Shown: positions 53,861 through 63,033 of the stretch, in pieces
How positions within the stretch are numbered: the first letter of the stretch is position 1
Layout of the letters: every line of letters starts with the position of its first letter
Program-made: the position numbers and the translations under genes
Source: an uncultured Devosia sp.
GTDB lineage: Bacteria > Pseudomonadota > Alphaproteobacteria > Rhizobiales > Devosiaceae
Assembly: GCF_963517015.1 (NCBI RefSeq)
Contig: NZ_CAUQDV010000001.1
Span: 1,494,001-1,558,000, forward strand
Direction: 5' to 3'
DNA length: 64,000 nt
Notes under the pieces: model-generated
What the model saw: the letters and a program-made list of their open reading frames with translations, nothing else
The model's database searches: none
What the model was told of the DNA's origin: nothing

Positions 53861-54230
53861 CGTTTTCCCGGTCTTCCAGGCCCTGGGGGCGCTTGAACTT
53901 CCCTAGCGGTCCGACGCCACGGTGGACCTCGCTGGTGTGGGAGAGCATCTCGTCGAGCATCGTCCGAACGTGCCTGTCGGATATGCTGTAGGACACGCGA
54001 CGGACCCTTCGTATGCCAACGACCAGTCGAGCGGACCGAAGGACGGACAGGTGTTTGCTGACGAGGGAAGGCGACAAACCCAGAGTGGTGGCCAGCTCAC
54101 CGGCAGTCGCATGTTGATCGACCAAGCCGAGAACGATGCGCAACCGCGTCGGATCGCCGAGGGCCTTGAAGATAGGCGCCAGGCCATCGGCAACCTCCGG
54201 TGTCGATCCTGATCCCGATGCCCGCGTCAC
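53844..54230 (-). CDS. SmtB/CzrA-type metal-sensing ArsR-family repressor
   Basis: This 128-aa winged-helix protein starts at GTG overlapping the dsbE stop (GTGA). The recognition helix is SPSLVSKHLSVLRSAR. The last helix has Asp85-x-His87-x10-His98-x2-Glu101 (SDRHVRTMLDEML, then SHTSE), exactly the alpha5 zinc ligand set of SmtB (D104, H106, H117, E120). It should therefore sense Zn/Cd/Co rather than arsenite and repress its target when metal is low. Its position downstream of cadA, not beside the promoter, is unusual. Confidence 0.85.
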   Translation of the reverse strand: MTRASGSGSTPEVADGLAPIFKALGDPTRLRIVLGLVDQHATAGELATTLGLSPSLVSKHLSVLRSARLVVGIRRVRRVSYSISDRHVRTMLDEMLSHTSEVHRGVGPLGKFKRPQGLEDRENDVSTS

Positions 54231-54799
54231 TGCCCGGCACGTTCCCGCTCGATGGTGGCGACCAGATCGTCGAGCGACGCGCGATCCAACGGCCCCACAT
54301 GCCTGGTCAGTATCCGGCCATCGCCCCGGATCAGGAACGTCTCGGGCACCCCGTACACACCCCAATCGATCGCTGTCCTACCGTTGCGATCGGCGCCGAT
54401 CGCGTCGTATGGATTGCCCAGCTCGTCGAGGAACGCGATGGCATTCCGGTCTTCGTCCTTGAGGTTGATCCCGTAGAGACGAGCCGAAGTCCTGGACTTC
54501 AGTTCCACCAGAAAGGGGTGCTCGTCCCTGCAGGGAAGGCACCAGCTGGCGAAGACGTTGACCACGCTGATCTGGCCGATCAGGTCGCTCGTCTGAAAAC
54601 CCGGCACCAGGGTCGACGAAAGGGGTGGCAGCGCGAAATCCGGCGCCGGCTTGTCGACCAAGACCGAAGGCAGATCGGTGGACGGGTTTCCCAACGTGAA
54701 GGCAAAGACCCCTACCACACCCACAAGCGCGACGAGCGGTAACGCCGCCAGGATCAAGCGTCTGGTCGGATTTGTTTGTCGCTCCTGGTCAGAGGTCAC
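54227..54799 (-). CDS. DsbE/CcmG-like periplasmic thioredoxin
   Basis: This 190-aa membrane-anchored thioredoxin has an N-terminal helix (about 14-33) and an active site ASWCLPCRDEHP (Cys87/Cys90). GVYGVPETFLIRGDGRI holds the cis-Pro region of CcmG/DsbE proteins. It would reduce disulfides on the periplasmic side, as in cytochrome c maturation. The GTG start at 54799 overlaps the previous stop (GTGA). No other ccm genes are present, so the partner may be a metal-sensitive thiol protein. Confidence 0.88.
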   Translation of the reverse strand: MTSDQERQTNPTRRLILAALPLVALVGVVGVFAFTLGNPSTDLPSVLVDKPAPDFALPPLSSTLVPGFQTSDLIGQISVVNVFASWCLPCRDEHPFLVELKSRTSARLYGINLKDEDRNAIAFLDELGNPYDAIGADRNGRTAIDWGVYGVPETFLIRGDGRILTRHVGPLDRASLDDLVATIERERAGQ

Positions 54800-55011
54800 G
54801 CTCCACCTGCGGCTTCCGAGGCCGGCTCGGTTGTACCCTGCGTGGTCACCGGTGCCGCCGATGGGAGGGGCGGAGCGACTTGGGCACCGGGATCCGGCGC
54901 GGTGGCCCTTAGGAACAGAGGGATAATGAAGAACCAGGCGATCACCAGCGCCATGACGCCCCAAAGGACGTACTGGAACAATCTCATGGGAAGCGGGGCC
55001 TTATACTTCAT
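54796..55011 (-). CDS. Small single-span membrane protein
   Basis: This 71-aa protein has one transmembrane helix (about 12-34, FQYVLWGVMALVIAWFFIIPL) and an Ala/Pro/Thr-rich tail. It begins 3 bases after the lspA stop and ends overlapping dsbE (GTGA). No family is recognised; the ordered operon position supports a real gene, possibly a DsbE or CadA partner. Confidence 0.65.
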   Translation of the reverse strand: MKYKAPLPMRLFQYVLWGVMALVIAWFFIIPLFLRATAPDPGAQVAPPLPSAAPVTTQGTTEPASEAAGGA

Positions 55012-55014
55012 GTT

Positions 55015-55539
55015 CTAGCTCCGCATTCGTGAAATTTCGGCTTTGTGTTCATCTGCGTCCCGCTTGTCCGGTTCCACCACTCGGCGTCTGCGGAGATCCA
55101 ACAATGAACCCCCAAAGAGCAGGATCACGCCGAGGGTGATCCAGATGTCCGCCAGGTTGTTGGTGAACAGCGGGGCGCTCGGGTCGCCGAACGAAAGGAA
55201 GTCAGTGACCGCACCGTTGACCAGTCGGTCGACGAGGTTGGATACCGCGCCGGCCATGATGCAGCCGATGGCGAGGTACTCTCTCTCCGTCTTGCTCCGC
55301 ACGAACCAGATGGCAAGCGCCAACGTCATGGCGGCGGTTACGATGGTCACCGGCCATGGAGAGCCGGAGAACATGCCGAACGAGACGCCGGGATTGAACA
55401 TGAGGCGCAGGGAAAGCCCGGGAAGCAGAGGTACTGCTTCTGCGAGACCACCCATGTTCTGTATGGCCCACACCTTCGCCGCAAGATCCACGGCAATCAG
55501 GATGGGAACGGCGTAGAGGGCGACGGTGGTCTTCCTCAC
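55015..55539 (-). CDS. lspA: Lipoprotein signal peptidase II
   Basis: This 174-aa protein has four membrane helices and signal peptidase II motifs: LMFNPGVSFGMFSG, GAVSNLVDRL with a catalytic Asp, and NLADIWITLG with the second. It cleaves prolipoprotein signal peptides. The GTG start overlaps the cadA stop (GTGA). Fusion or linkage of lspA to cadA occurs in other heavy-metal islands, so this is probably an accessory copy. Confidence 0.93.
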   Translation of the reverse strand: MRKTTVALYAVPILIAVDLAAKVWAIQNMGGLAEAVPLLPGLSLRLMFNPGVSFGMFSGSPWPVTIVTAAMTLALAIWFVRSKTEREYLAIGCIMAGAVSNLVDRLVNGAVTDFLSFGDPSAPLFTNNLADIWITLGVILLFGGSLLDLRRRRVVEPDKRDADEHKAEISRMRS

Positions 55540-57881
55540 GCCTTCGTCCCCAATCCCTTCCAGCCCAGGAGGCGCATGGCATTGGCGGTGACCAAGACCG
55601 TCGCACCGGTATCGGCAAGGATGGCCGGCCACAACCCGGTCACGCCGATCACGGTGGTTACGAGAAAGAAGGCCTTCAGACCCAGCGAAATGGTGATGTT
55701 CTGACCGATGTTGGCCATGGTCGCCCGGGACAGGACGATCATGTTGGCCACGTCGAGCACGCGCCCGTGGAGCACGGCAGCATCGGCGGTCTCAAGGGCA
55801 ACGTCGGTGCCGCCGCCCATTGCGATGCCGATATCCGCGGCTGCAAGAGCGGGAGCGTCGTTGATCCCGTCGCCCACCTTGGCGACGATCTTCCCTTGGC
55901 TCTTGAGCTCGCCGACGATGCGCTGCTTGTCTTCCGGCAGGAGTTCGGCGCGAGGCTCGATCCCCAGTGTCTTGCCGATAGCCGCTGCCGTGCGCTTGTT
56001 GTCTCCGGTCAGCATGACGACGTCGGCGCCGAGTTCTTTCAGGGCCTTGAGCCCCTCGATGGCGTCGGGCCGCGGTTCATCACGCATGGCGATCAGGCCT
56101 GCGACCTGTCCGGAGGCAAGTAGAACCGAAACGGTCTTGCCTTCGTCGTTCAAGGCGATGATCCGTGCGTCGAGGTCGGCACCGAGCGATACCTTTTCCG
56201 CAGCGGCCTTCGGTGATCCGAGGAACAGCTCGATCCCGTTCACCGTACCGACCACGCCCTTGCCGCCGACGGCGCCTGCCTTGCTGGATTGGGCCGGTTC
56301 GATGCCGTCCGCCTTGGCCTTTGCCAGAATGGCACTGGCCAGCGGGTGGCTCGATCCGACCTCGAGCGCCGCTGCCAACTCGAGCACCTCGCGCTCGGAC
56401 TTGGCACCGGCAACGATATCGGTGACCTGGGGCTTGCCGGCGGTCAGCGTGCCGGTCTTGTCGAGGGCAACCATGTTGATCTTGCCGAGGGACTCGAGAA
56501 CGGCGCCGCCCTTCATCAGGAGGCCTCGGCGGGCGCCTGCGGACAGCGCGGCGGCGATGGCTGCAGGGGTCGAGATGACCAGCGCGCATGGGCAACCGAT
56601 GAGCAGCACGGCCAAGCCCTTGTAGATCCACTCGTCCCAGGGCTGGCCGGTAACCAGGGGCGGCAACACGGCGATCAACGCCGCCACGACCATCACGCCA
56701 GGGGTGTAGTATCGCGAGAACCGGTCGATGAAGCGCTCGGTGGGGGCCTTGGACTCCTGGGCCTCCTCGACGAGCGCGATGATGCGGGAGATCGTATTGT
56801 CTGCCGCGGCTGCGGTGACACGGACTCGGAGGGCGCCTTCCTGGTTGATCGTGCCGGCGAACACCTTGTCGTCCACCTGCTTGCGCTTGGGTACCGATTC
56901 CCCGGTGACCGGTGCCTCGTCGATGGCGCTCTCGCCCGAGACGATGACGCCGTCAGCCGGGACGCGGTCGCCCGGGCGAACCAGGATGATGTCCTCGATT
57001 GCCAGCGCCTCGGCGGGAACTTCCTCGGTCTTGCCACCGATCTCGCGGAATGCCGTCTTGGGCACCAGAGTGGCCAGTGCCTTGATGCTGGCCCTGGCCC
57101 TGCCGGTCGCGACCCCCTCAAGCAGTTCGCCGATCAGGAAGAGCAGCACGACGATGGCTGCTTCCTCGGCTGCGTTGATGAAAACGGCGCCTACCGCCGC
57201 CACTGTCATTAGCGTCTCGATGGAGAACGGGCTGCCGTTGATGGCGCCGACATATGCACGGCGAGCGATCGGGACGAGCCCTACGATCATTGCCGCGACG
57301 AATACCCAGCCCTCGAACTGGGGAAACAGTCGTCCCGCAACGAACGCGATCGCCACGGCGACCGCCGCGACAATGGTCAGTCGAGCTTTCGCGGTCTTCC
57401 ACCACGGTCCTTCCTCGAAGGAATGGTCGTGCCCGTGCAGGCCCTCGAGCGCCGCTTCGTTCTCCGCACCGCGCTTCGGACCAGGTCCATGATCGCCGTG
57501 GAGGTCCTTGTGAACGCTCCGCTCTCCGGACGAATGGTCGTGGCCGTCGTCGGCCCCATGGGAATGGTCGTGCCCCGAATGGTCGTGGCCGTCGTGGTCG
57601 CGGCCCGCCTCTTCAGCGCTGTCGGCGTCGAGGATTGCCTGCGCCGACTGTGCCTTCTGCGGTAGCGCCGTGGCCTTGTAGCCGAGGCTGGTCACCTTGC
57701 CGGCAACTGCGGCCAAGTCCGTGTCACCTATGTGTTTGACGGTCATGGTGCCAGAAACGACGGACACCGACACGTCTTCCACGCCCTTTATGCGTCGGAC
57801 CGCAGTGTCGACCTTGGTCGCACAACTCGCGCAGTCCATGCCCTCTACACGGAAGCGTGTCGTATCAATTCCTGCGCTCAT
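55536..57881 (-). CDS. cadA: Cd2+/Zn2+/Pb2+-exporting P1B-type ATPase
   Basis: This 781-aa pump has an N-terminal heavy-metal-associated domain with VEGMDCASC (about 14-22). A His/Asp-rich linker follows at about 95-160 (HDGHDHSGHDHSHG). Catalytic features are TGES, the membrane CPC (LIGCPCALV), phosphorylation site DKTGTLT, SSHPLA of P1B ATPases and GDGINDAPAL. It exports Zn/Cd/Pb to the periplasm. The ATG at 57881 is preferred: the MerR-type promoter just upstream would place a start at 57908 almost at the transcription start. It heads an operon of at least six genes. Confidence 0.95.
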   Translation of the reverse strand: MSAGIDTTRFRVEGMDCASCATKVDTAVRRIKGVEDVSVSVVSGTMTVKHIGDTDLAAVAGKVTSLGYKATALPQKAQSAQAILDADSAEEAGRDHDGHDHSGHDHSHGADDGHDHSSGERSVHKDLHGDHGPGPKRGAENEAALEGLHGHDHSFEEGPWWKTAKARLTIVAAVAVAIAFVAGRLFPQFEGWVFVAAMIVGLVPIARRAYVGAINGSPFSIETLMTVAAVGAVFINAAEEAAIVVLLFLIGELLEGVATGRARASIKALATLVPKTAFREIGGKTEEVPAEALAIEDIILVRPGDRVPADGVIVSGESAIDEAPVTGESVPKRKQVDDKVFAGTINQEGALRVRVTAAAADNTISRIIALVEEAQESKAPTERFIDRFSRYYTPGVMVVAALIAVLPPLVTGQPWDEWIYKGLAVLLIGCPCALVISTPAAIAAALSAGARRGLLMKGGAVLESLGKINMVALDKTGTLTAGKPQVTDIVAGAKSEREVLELAAALEVGSSHPLASAILAKAKADGIEPAQSSKAGAVGGKGVVGTVNGIELFLGSPKAAAEKVSLGADLDARIIALNDEGKTVSVLLASGQVAGLIAMRDEPRPDAIEGLKALKELGADVVMLTGDNKRTAAAIGKTLGIEPRAELLPEDKQRIVGELKSQGKIVAKVGDGINDAPALAAADIGIAMGGGTDVALETADAAVLHGRVLDVANMIVLSRATMANIGQNITISLGLKAFFLVTTVIGVTGLWPAILADTGATVLVTANAMRLLGWKGLGTKA

Positions 57882-57910
57882 CGCACCGACTCCTTGAATT
57901 CCTTTCAAGG

Positions 57911-57941
57911 GGCGTACATCCTCTAGCCACTATAGGAGCAA
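57911..57941 (-). promoter_or_regulatory. MerR-type promoter of the cadA operon
   Basis: On the minus strand: -35 TTGCTC (57936-57941), a 19-bp spacer containing the dyad CCTATAG-TGG-CTAGAGG (57920-57936), then TACGCC as a weak -10. The long spacer and dyad are the mark of MerR-family metal activators. Confidence 0.8.
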
Positions 57942-57947
57942 GCGAAA

Positions 57948-58394
57948 ATGAGTCACGGGATCGCGATCGGCAAGGTATCCGAAGCAACCGGGGTAAAGGT
58001 GCCCACCATTCGGTACTACGAACAGATCGGATTGCTGCCGGCGCCACCGCGCACCGAGGGCAACCGGCGTACCTACGACCACAAGGACGCGGAGCGCCTG
58101 ACGTTTATCCGGCATTCTCGCGAGCTGGGCTTCGATATCGAGGAAATCCGCACCCTCCTGTCGCTGCAGGACGTGCCGGACCAGTCGTGCCACCAGGCGG
58201 ACAGTATCGCCAAGGCGCGCCTGACCGAGGTCGACCGCAAGATCGCCAGCCTCACCGCCCTCAAGGCGGAATTGGAGCGCATGGTCGAGGGATGCTCTCA
58301 CGGGCGAGTCGAGAACTGCCAGGTGATCGAAATCCTGGCCGACCACGGAAAGTGCGAATTCCACGCCACCGCAGCCAAGTTGACTGATGCATAG
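57948..58394 (+). CDS. MerR-family metal-responsive activator (CadR/PbrR-like)
   Basis: This 148-aa regulator has the MerR winged helix (KVSEATGVKVPTIRYYEQIGLL, then GNRRTYDHKDAERLTFI), a dimerisation helix (about 82-112), and metal-ligand type Cys81 (DQSCHQ), Cys116 and Cys124 (EGCSHGRVENCQVIE) plus Cys136. This layout is that of CadR/PbrR proteins that activate Cd, Zn or Pb efflux. It diverges from cadA, with its target promoter in the shared gap. Which metal it prefers cannot be read from sequence. Confidence 0.92.
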   Translation: MSHGIAIGKVSEATGVKVPTIRYYEQIGLLPAPPRTEGNRRTYDHKDAERLTFIRHSRELGFDIEEIRTLLSLQDVPDQSCHQADSIAKARLTEVDRKIASLTALKAELERMVEGCSHGRVENCQVIEILADHGKCEFHATAAKLTDA

Positions 58395-58567
58395 CGACGT
58401 TTTGTCCCGAGTATCGACCCAGAGCATTGCAATTGCTGGGCGCTCGCGATCCGACATGATCATGCCTAGGCAATTCTCACGGCCACGTGATGGGCATGAT
58501 ATCTTGCACGTCTTAAATCGGTCCACGTAATCGTCTGTCCCAGTGGGAAAACGGAGCGACGGGCGAC

Positions 58568-60484
58568 ATGGGCGATCGGGGAACATCTTGGTCTGGGCGA
58601 CGTGTCCACCGCCGACATCCCGATTTGACCGGTTTCCAGGACGAGCATCCGCTCACCACGCTTTCGGCTGACGGCGCCGCTCCAGGCAGCCGCGAGCTCA
58701 GCATCGGGTGCCTTGCCGGCACCGTGCTTACCGGCCTCACATCGGTGCTGCTGATGGGGGCGGCGCTGTACGTTTCGTTTTCAGGGATCGACAGCTTCTC
58801 GACAGCCTACAAGGCGATGGACATCGCACCCGAGAGACCGCCGGCAGCTGCTGACGGCAAGACCGACCGCATGCGACCTGTCCTCACCACCACCGCCACG
58901 CGTGACGAGATCGAGACGAGTGTGCTCGAAACCGGCGCGGGCACGGACATCATCAGGAACACGACTTTCGTCAGGGTGAACGCCACGCTCGCCACTTCCG
59001 AGACTGCGCTGACCGACGACGTCGCGGCTTATGCTCCGGGCGACTACATCAATGCTGTCGAGGAGGACATCGGTTCCACGATAGACGTCAGCCTCGACGT
59101 GGTCGGAGAGCCCGTCGATGCGGAGGTGACGATGGTGACCTCTGCGTTCCCTACGGGATATGTGCCGTTACCCGCCATCGACGACGCAGATGCGGCCTCG
59201 TTCGTGGCCATCGGAGCGTCGGAGCCTGGGCAGGACTATGCCTTGGCCTATGCCGCTCCAGGTGGAGCTTTCGACGGTGTGACGACCACGACCATGGGAG
59301 TCGCGGAAAACGTCACGGTGGTGCCGCGAAGCCCGGTTCCCAACGCCGAGCAGCGGGTCACCGAACGGATCGTCAAACTGGATGAAGCCACAACGTTGGC
59401 CGAGGCGTTGGTGAAGAACGGCTTCACCGAGCAGACGGCAGCCATGGTCATGACGACCGTCCGCAATGTGGTCCCTGTCACGACCCTCGCGGCGCGATCG
59501 CGGTTGCGCATCCTGTTGGGCCCGTCGCGAGCCGGCCCGGGCCTGATACCTCACCGACTGAGCATTTACCGGCACGACGACGCCACCAATAGCGATGCCC
59601 ATGTCGCGACGGTGGCTCTGACCGATACCGGACAGTACGTATTGGGCCTGGCGCCTGCCGAGATCCCATTCGCGGAGGAAAGCACCGAGCGTGTGAACGT
59701 CGGGAACCTGCCGACGATCTACAAGGCCATCTGGGAGACCGGCAGGCGGAACGAATTGGACGACCCGACGATCGCCAGGATCATCGCCCTCGTGGCCTAC
59801 GACGTCGACCTGAGCAGGAAGATCCAACCCGGCGACGCCATGGAACTGCTCCAGTCGGCTGCGATCGACACGGTTCCGCCGCAACTGCTCTATGTCGGAC
59901 TGACCCTCGGGAACACCGACCGCAAGTTCTATCGCTTCCGCACCGAGGACGGGAACGTCGCCTACTTCGACGAGCGCGGCGAGAGCGGCAAGCGCTTCCT
60001 CCTTCGCCGTCCGTTGGAAGGCGGCGGCAGGCTCACCTCGGCAATGGGGTCGCGGATCGACCCGTTCAACGGCGGCAATGCCAGCCATGAGGGCACCGAT
60101 TTCGCGGCGCCGAGGGGCACCCCGATCTACGCGGCGGCCGACGGCACCATCGATATGGCGCAGTGGTACTCCGGATACGGGCGCTACGTCCGGCTTTCCC
60201 ACGCGAACGGCTACCAGACCGCCTATGCACACATGAACCAGATCGCGGACGGCATAGCCCCCGGTGGCACCGTCCGCCAGGGTCAGGTCATCGGATACGT
60301 CGGATCGACTGGTCGATCGACAGGCAACCACCTGCATTTCGAGCTCGAGATCAACGGACGCATAGCCGATCCGCTCGAGGTCAGGTTGCCCCGGGCGCGA
60401 ACCCTTCCGGCCCGGTACACCGAGGATCTGCAACAGACCGTGGACCAAATACGGGCGATCATGTCCGCCCCGGCGGCTGCCTAG
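58568..60484 (+). CDS. M23-family peptidoglycan metallopeptidase (membrane-anchored)
   Basis: This 638-aa protein has one membrane helix at about 48-72 (CLAGTVLTGLTSVLLMGAAL), a long periplasmic stretch with LysM/OPA-like parts, then a C-terminal M23 (LytM) domain at about 490-600. Zinc ligands are in SHEGTDF (His507, Asp511) and NHLHFE (about 587-589), so it is predicted active. It cuts peptide crosslinks in peptidoglycan. It lies next to an L,D-transpeptidase gene on the opposite strand; their stops are adjacent. Confidence 0.9.
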   Translation: MGDRGTSWSGRRVHRRHPDLTGFQDEHPLTTLSADGAAPGSRELSIGCLAGTVLTGLTSVLLMGAALYVSFSGIDSFSTAYKAMDIAPERPPAAADGKTDRMRPVLTTTATRDEIETSVLETGAGTDIIRNTTFVRVNATLATSETALTDDVAAYAPGDYINAVEEDIGSTIDVSLDVVGEPVDAEVTMVTSAFPTGYVPLPAIDDADAASFVAIGASEPGQDYALAYAAPGGAFDGVTTTTMGVAENVTVVPRSPVPNAEQRVTERIVKLDEATTLAEALVKNGFTEQTAAMVMTTVRNVVPVTTLAARSRLRILLGPSRAGPGLIPHRLSIYRHDDATNSDAHVATVALTDTGQYVLGLAPAEIPFAEESTERVNVGNLPTIYKAIWETGRRNELDDPTIARIIALVAYDVDLSRKIQPGDAMELLQSAAIDTVPPQLLYVGLTLGNTDRKFYRFRTEDGNVAYFDERGESGKRFLLRRPLEGGGRLTSAMGSRIDPFNGGNASHEGTDFAAPRGTPIYAAADGTIDMAQWYSGYGRYVRLSHANGYQTAYAHMNQIADGIAPGGTVRQGQVIGYVGSTGRSTGNHLHFELEINGRIADPLEVRLPRARTLPARYTEDLQQTVDQIRAIMSAPAAA

Positions 60485-61270
60485 TCAGGACGCGGCAGCC
60501 TGGAACGTCGAGGTGGACACCGGACAGGCCCCCAGCGGGTCGAGAGGTGCCTGCCCCGGTGCGGAGCGGTTGAACACGTACCGTTTCTCGCAGACGTCCC
60601 ACGAAGGCGCCTGCTTGGTGGCATCGAACAAATCGGTGCCTTCCTTGAGGTTCAGCCAGAACGGAGCGTGCGGACTGGAGGCATTGGCCGCCATGTTGGC
60701 GTCGGTCATGCGGAACGGCAGCAGCTGCAGCTGGAAGGAGCGGTTGCCGCCGCGGAAGATTTCCCGCGCCATGGCATAGATCTCCTTGATGCCGTCGTCG
60801 GTCATCGCATAGCAACCCACCGACTTGCAGTCGCCGTGGATCATGAGATTGGTGCCGCTTCGGCCCCACGCCTGGTCGAACTTGTTGGGGAAGCCGACAT
60901 TGAACGATAGCCAATACGACGATTTGGGATTCATCAGGCCGGGCGTCACGTCGTAGAAACCTTCGGGGGACTGGTAGTCGCCTTCCCGGATCTTGGGCCC
61001 CAGCGCGCCGGACCATTTGCAGATTTCGTAGGTCTTGAGCAGGGCGTAGGTTCCGGCGGACGTGCGCTTCCAGACCTCAAGCTCGGACGATTGCTTGAAC
61101 AGGCGGATGACCATGGGCGCGGAGGGAGACGAACCGATGGCGGCCATGCGCTCGGTCAGGGCTTTAGGCAGGGGCACGTTGTGCCTGTTGTCGCCGACGA
61201 ACTGGCTGCATCCGGCCACCGCCAATGCCATCAGCAAAAGTATCGTCCCCTGGACCAACCGCACGAACAT
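60485..61270 (-). CDS. L,D-transpeptidase lipoprotein (YafK/YkuD-like)
   Basis: This 261-aa protein has a lipoprotein signal (LAVAGC, Cys21) and the YkuD catalytic motif IHGDCKSVGCYAM with His145 and nucleophile Cys153. YafK-like enzymes remake or break 3-3 peptide crosslinks or lipoprotein links in peptidoglycan. The ATG at 61270 gives the lipobox and is preferred over the longer frame. It follows the flavin monooxygenase gene by 93 bases, so it may be part of the dsbBA operon. Confidence 0.9.
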   Translation of the reverse strand: MFVRLVQGTILLLMALAVAGCSQFVGDNRHNVPLPKALTERMAAIGSSPSAPMVIRLFKQSSELEVWKRTSAGTYALLKTYEICKWSGALGPKIREGDYQSPEGFYDVTPGLMNPKSSYWLSFNVGFPNKFDQAWGRSGTNLMIHGDCKSVGCYAMTDDGIKEIYAMAREIFRGGNRSFQLQLLPFRMTDANMAANASSPHAPFWLNLKEGTDLFDATKQAPSWDVCEKRYVFNRSAPGQAPLDPLGACPVSTSTFQAAAS

Positions 61271-61363
61271 AGCACACGCCTCATTTGCCTTTTGAAAACC
61301 ATAGGTATTCGGAGTTACCGGCGAGTGGACGACCACCGCTCCGATGATGCGGTAGATCGCGCC

Positions 61364-62386
61364 TCACGACGTTGTGTCACGCAGGTCGCCAAGGACGGCA
61401 TGCACGACGCGCCTCGCGTCCCGGCCAGCGCCGGCTATCAGAGCGGAGGCCCTGTTCGTCTGCCACGGTCGGCCAAGCCGGGTGACGCCTGCCGCCGCGC
61501 CATCGTCCACCCAAGTCCGGATCTCGCGGTAACCTACGGCCCAGATGACCGTATCGTAGCGAGCCCTCGAACCGTCCTCGAAAACGGCTTGCCCGCCTAG
61601 CGAGGCTGAGAGCCTCGGTTTGATGTCGATGCCGGCGCCGCGCAGCGCCCCCAAGTTGCGGCCACGGTCCGGAAAGGGGTCGACCTGCCTCATCGCCCTG
61701 CCGGCAAGGGAGGTTGCAGATGCATGGAGAAGTCCGGTGCGGTCCAACCACCACCAGGTGTTGCGACCCAGGAGCCGCTCCGGAAACAGGCGCCTTCGCT
61801 TCCCCGTGGCAAGGGTCACCTTGTGCGATCGGGCCAGTTCGACGGCGATGTCCCTTCCCGATGCGCCGTCTCCCACCACCAACACCGAGCCAGGCGGCAC
61901 GTGTCCTGGGTTGCGATAACTGTCTACCGTCAGTTGGACCGTCTGTTCGCTGAACTCGGATGCCTGCCTTGGTATAGCGGGTGTCTGGAACGCACCTGTC
62001 GCGTCGATGACGCTCCTGGCCGTGATCGATTTCCCGTCGAGGTTTTCCGCGACGAAGTGGCCGCTTGCTGCCCTGGACAGTCGGACGATCTCGGTCGCCG
62101 TGCTGACCGGCAGACCGAAGCGAATTGCATACTGTTCGAGATAGTCCGCGAACTCGGCTCCCGTGGCGTATCCTTCGGGGTTCCCCTCCAGGGCCATGCC
62201 GGGCAATGCACTGATGCTGCGCGGGGTGAATAGGGTCAGCCCATCGTAACGGCGCCGCCAACTGCTGCCGATCCGTTCCGCTCCATCGACGATCGCGAAT
62301 GTAACCGGGGCTTGGGCAAGCCAGTAGCCCGCCGCCAGACCGGCTTGACCAGCTCCGATGACAAGGACGTCGACGGCTTGGGTCAC
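61364..62386 (-). CDS. Flavin-containing monooxygenase-like NAD(P)/FAD oxidoreductase
   Basis: This 340-aa protein has an N-terminal FAD-binding GAGQAG (VLVIGAGQAGLAAGYWL) and a second NADPH-type motif VLVVGDGASGRDIAVEL at about 170. It includes the RRRYDGLTLFTPR region found in CzcO-like and FMO-type enzymes. CzcO-like flavoproteins are often found with metal resistance genes; the substrate is unknown. It starts at GTG overlapping the dsbA stop (GTGA). Confidence 0.85.
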   Translation of the reverse strand: MTQAVDVLVIGAGQAGLAAGYWLAQAPVTFAIVDGAERIGSSWRRRYDGLTLFTPRSISALPGMALEGNPEGYATGAEFADYLEQYAIRFGLPVSTATEIVRLSRAASGHFVAENLDGKSITARSVIDATGAFQTPAIPRQASEFSEQTVQLTVDSYRNPGHVPPGSVLVVGDGASGRDIAVELARSHKVTLATGKRRRLFPERLLGRNTWWWLDRTGLLHASATSLAGRAMRQVDPFPDRGRNLGALRGAGIDIKPRLSASLGGQAVFEDGSRARYDTVIWAVGYREIRTWVDDGAAAGVTRLGRPWQTNRASALIAGAGRDARRVVHAVLGDLRDTTS

Positions 62387-63033
62387 TGGGCCGCCACTTC
62401 GTCCGCGACCAGGTCGGCCAGGTTCTGTGGGTCGGTGCCGGAGGGGGCCTTTCCGTTGACGAAGAACGTCGGTGTCTGGACCACGCCCAGGGTCTCGACA
62501 TCGGACATGTCGGTGTTGATGACCCCGACGATGCCCGGGCGCTTCGCATCCTCCTGAGCCTGGGCCACATCGAGACCGGCTTCGCCCGCGATCTGCCAGG
62601 CCAGAGCCAGGTCGGGGGCGCCATGCGCTGCCCATTCCGGCTGTCGAGCCAACAGCGCTTCCAGGACCGGAATGAAGAGGTCCTGCAGCCGCGCCGTCTC
62701 CAGGATTTTCACCGCTTCGTCCGAACCGTCGTGGAACGGTGCGTAGCGGAGGACCAGCTTCACCTGGTCGGGATGGCGATCCATGATCTGCTTCACGATG
62801 GGATAGTACGCCCGACAGGCTTCGCAGCTCGGATCGAAGAACTCCGATATGGTCACCGGCGCGTCGACGGGCCCGATGACGAAGGAGTGGGGTCGGACGT
62901 AGCCGGCCTCCTCGAAGTTGGCCACGACCGGCGATGCAGGCTGCCGAGGCTGGCTGCCGTAGAGCCAGGCGGCTCCGGCGAAGGCGACAAGGGCGACGAT
63001 CGCGACGGCGATGACTGTGTTTCGGGAATTCAT
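62383..63033 (-). CDS. dsbA: DsbA-family disulfide oxidoreductase
   Basis: This 216-aa thioredoxin-fold protein has an N-terminal anchor or signal (about 6-25) and the active site FFDPSCEACRAYY (Cys70/Cys73), followed by a DsbA helical insert and the cis-Pro region VVQTPTFFVNG. The CEAC dipeptide and the FDPSC context suit the DsbA/BdbD group. It oxidises Cys pairs in the periplasm and overlaps dsbB at its start (ATGA). Confidence 0.92.
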   Translation of the reverse strand: MNSRNTVIAVAIVALVAFAGAAWLYGSQPRQPASPVVANFEEAGYVRPHSFVIGPVDAPVTISEFFDPSCEACRAYYPIVKQIMDRHPDQVKLVLRYAPFHDGSDEAVKILETARLQDLFIPVLEALLARQPEWAAHGAPDLALAWQIAGEAGLDVAQAQEDAKRPGIVGVINTDMSDVETLGVVQTPTFFVNGKAPSGTDPQNLADLVADEVAAQ

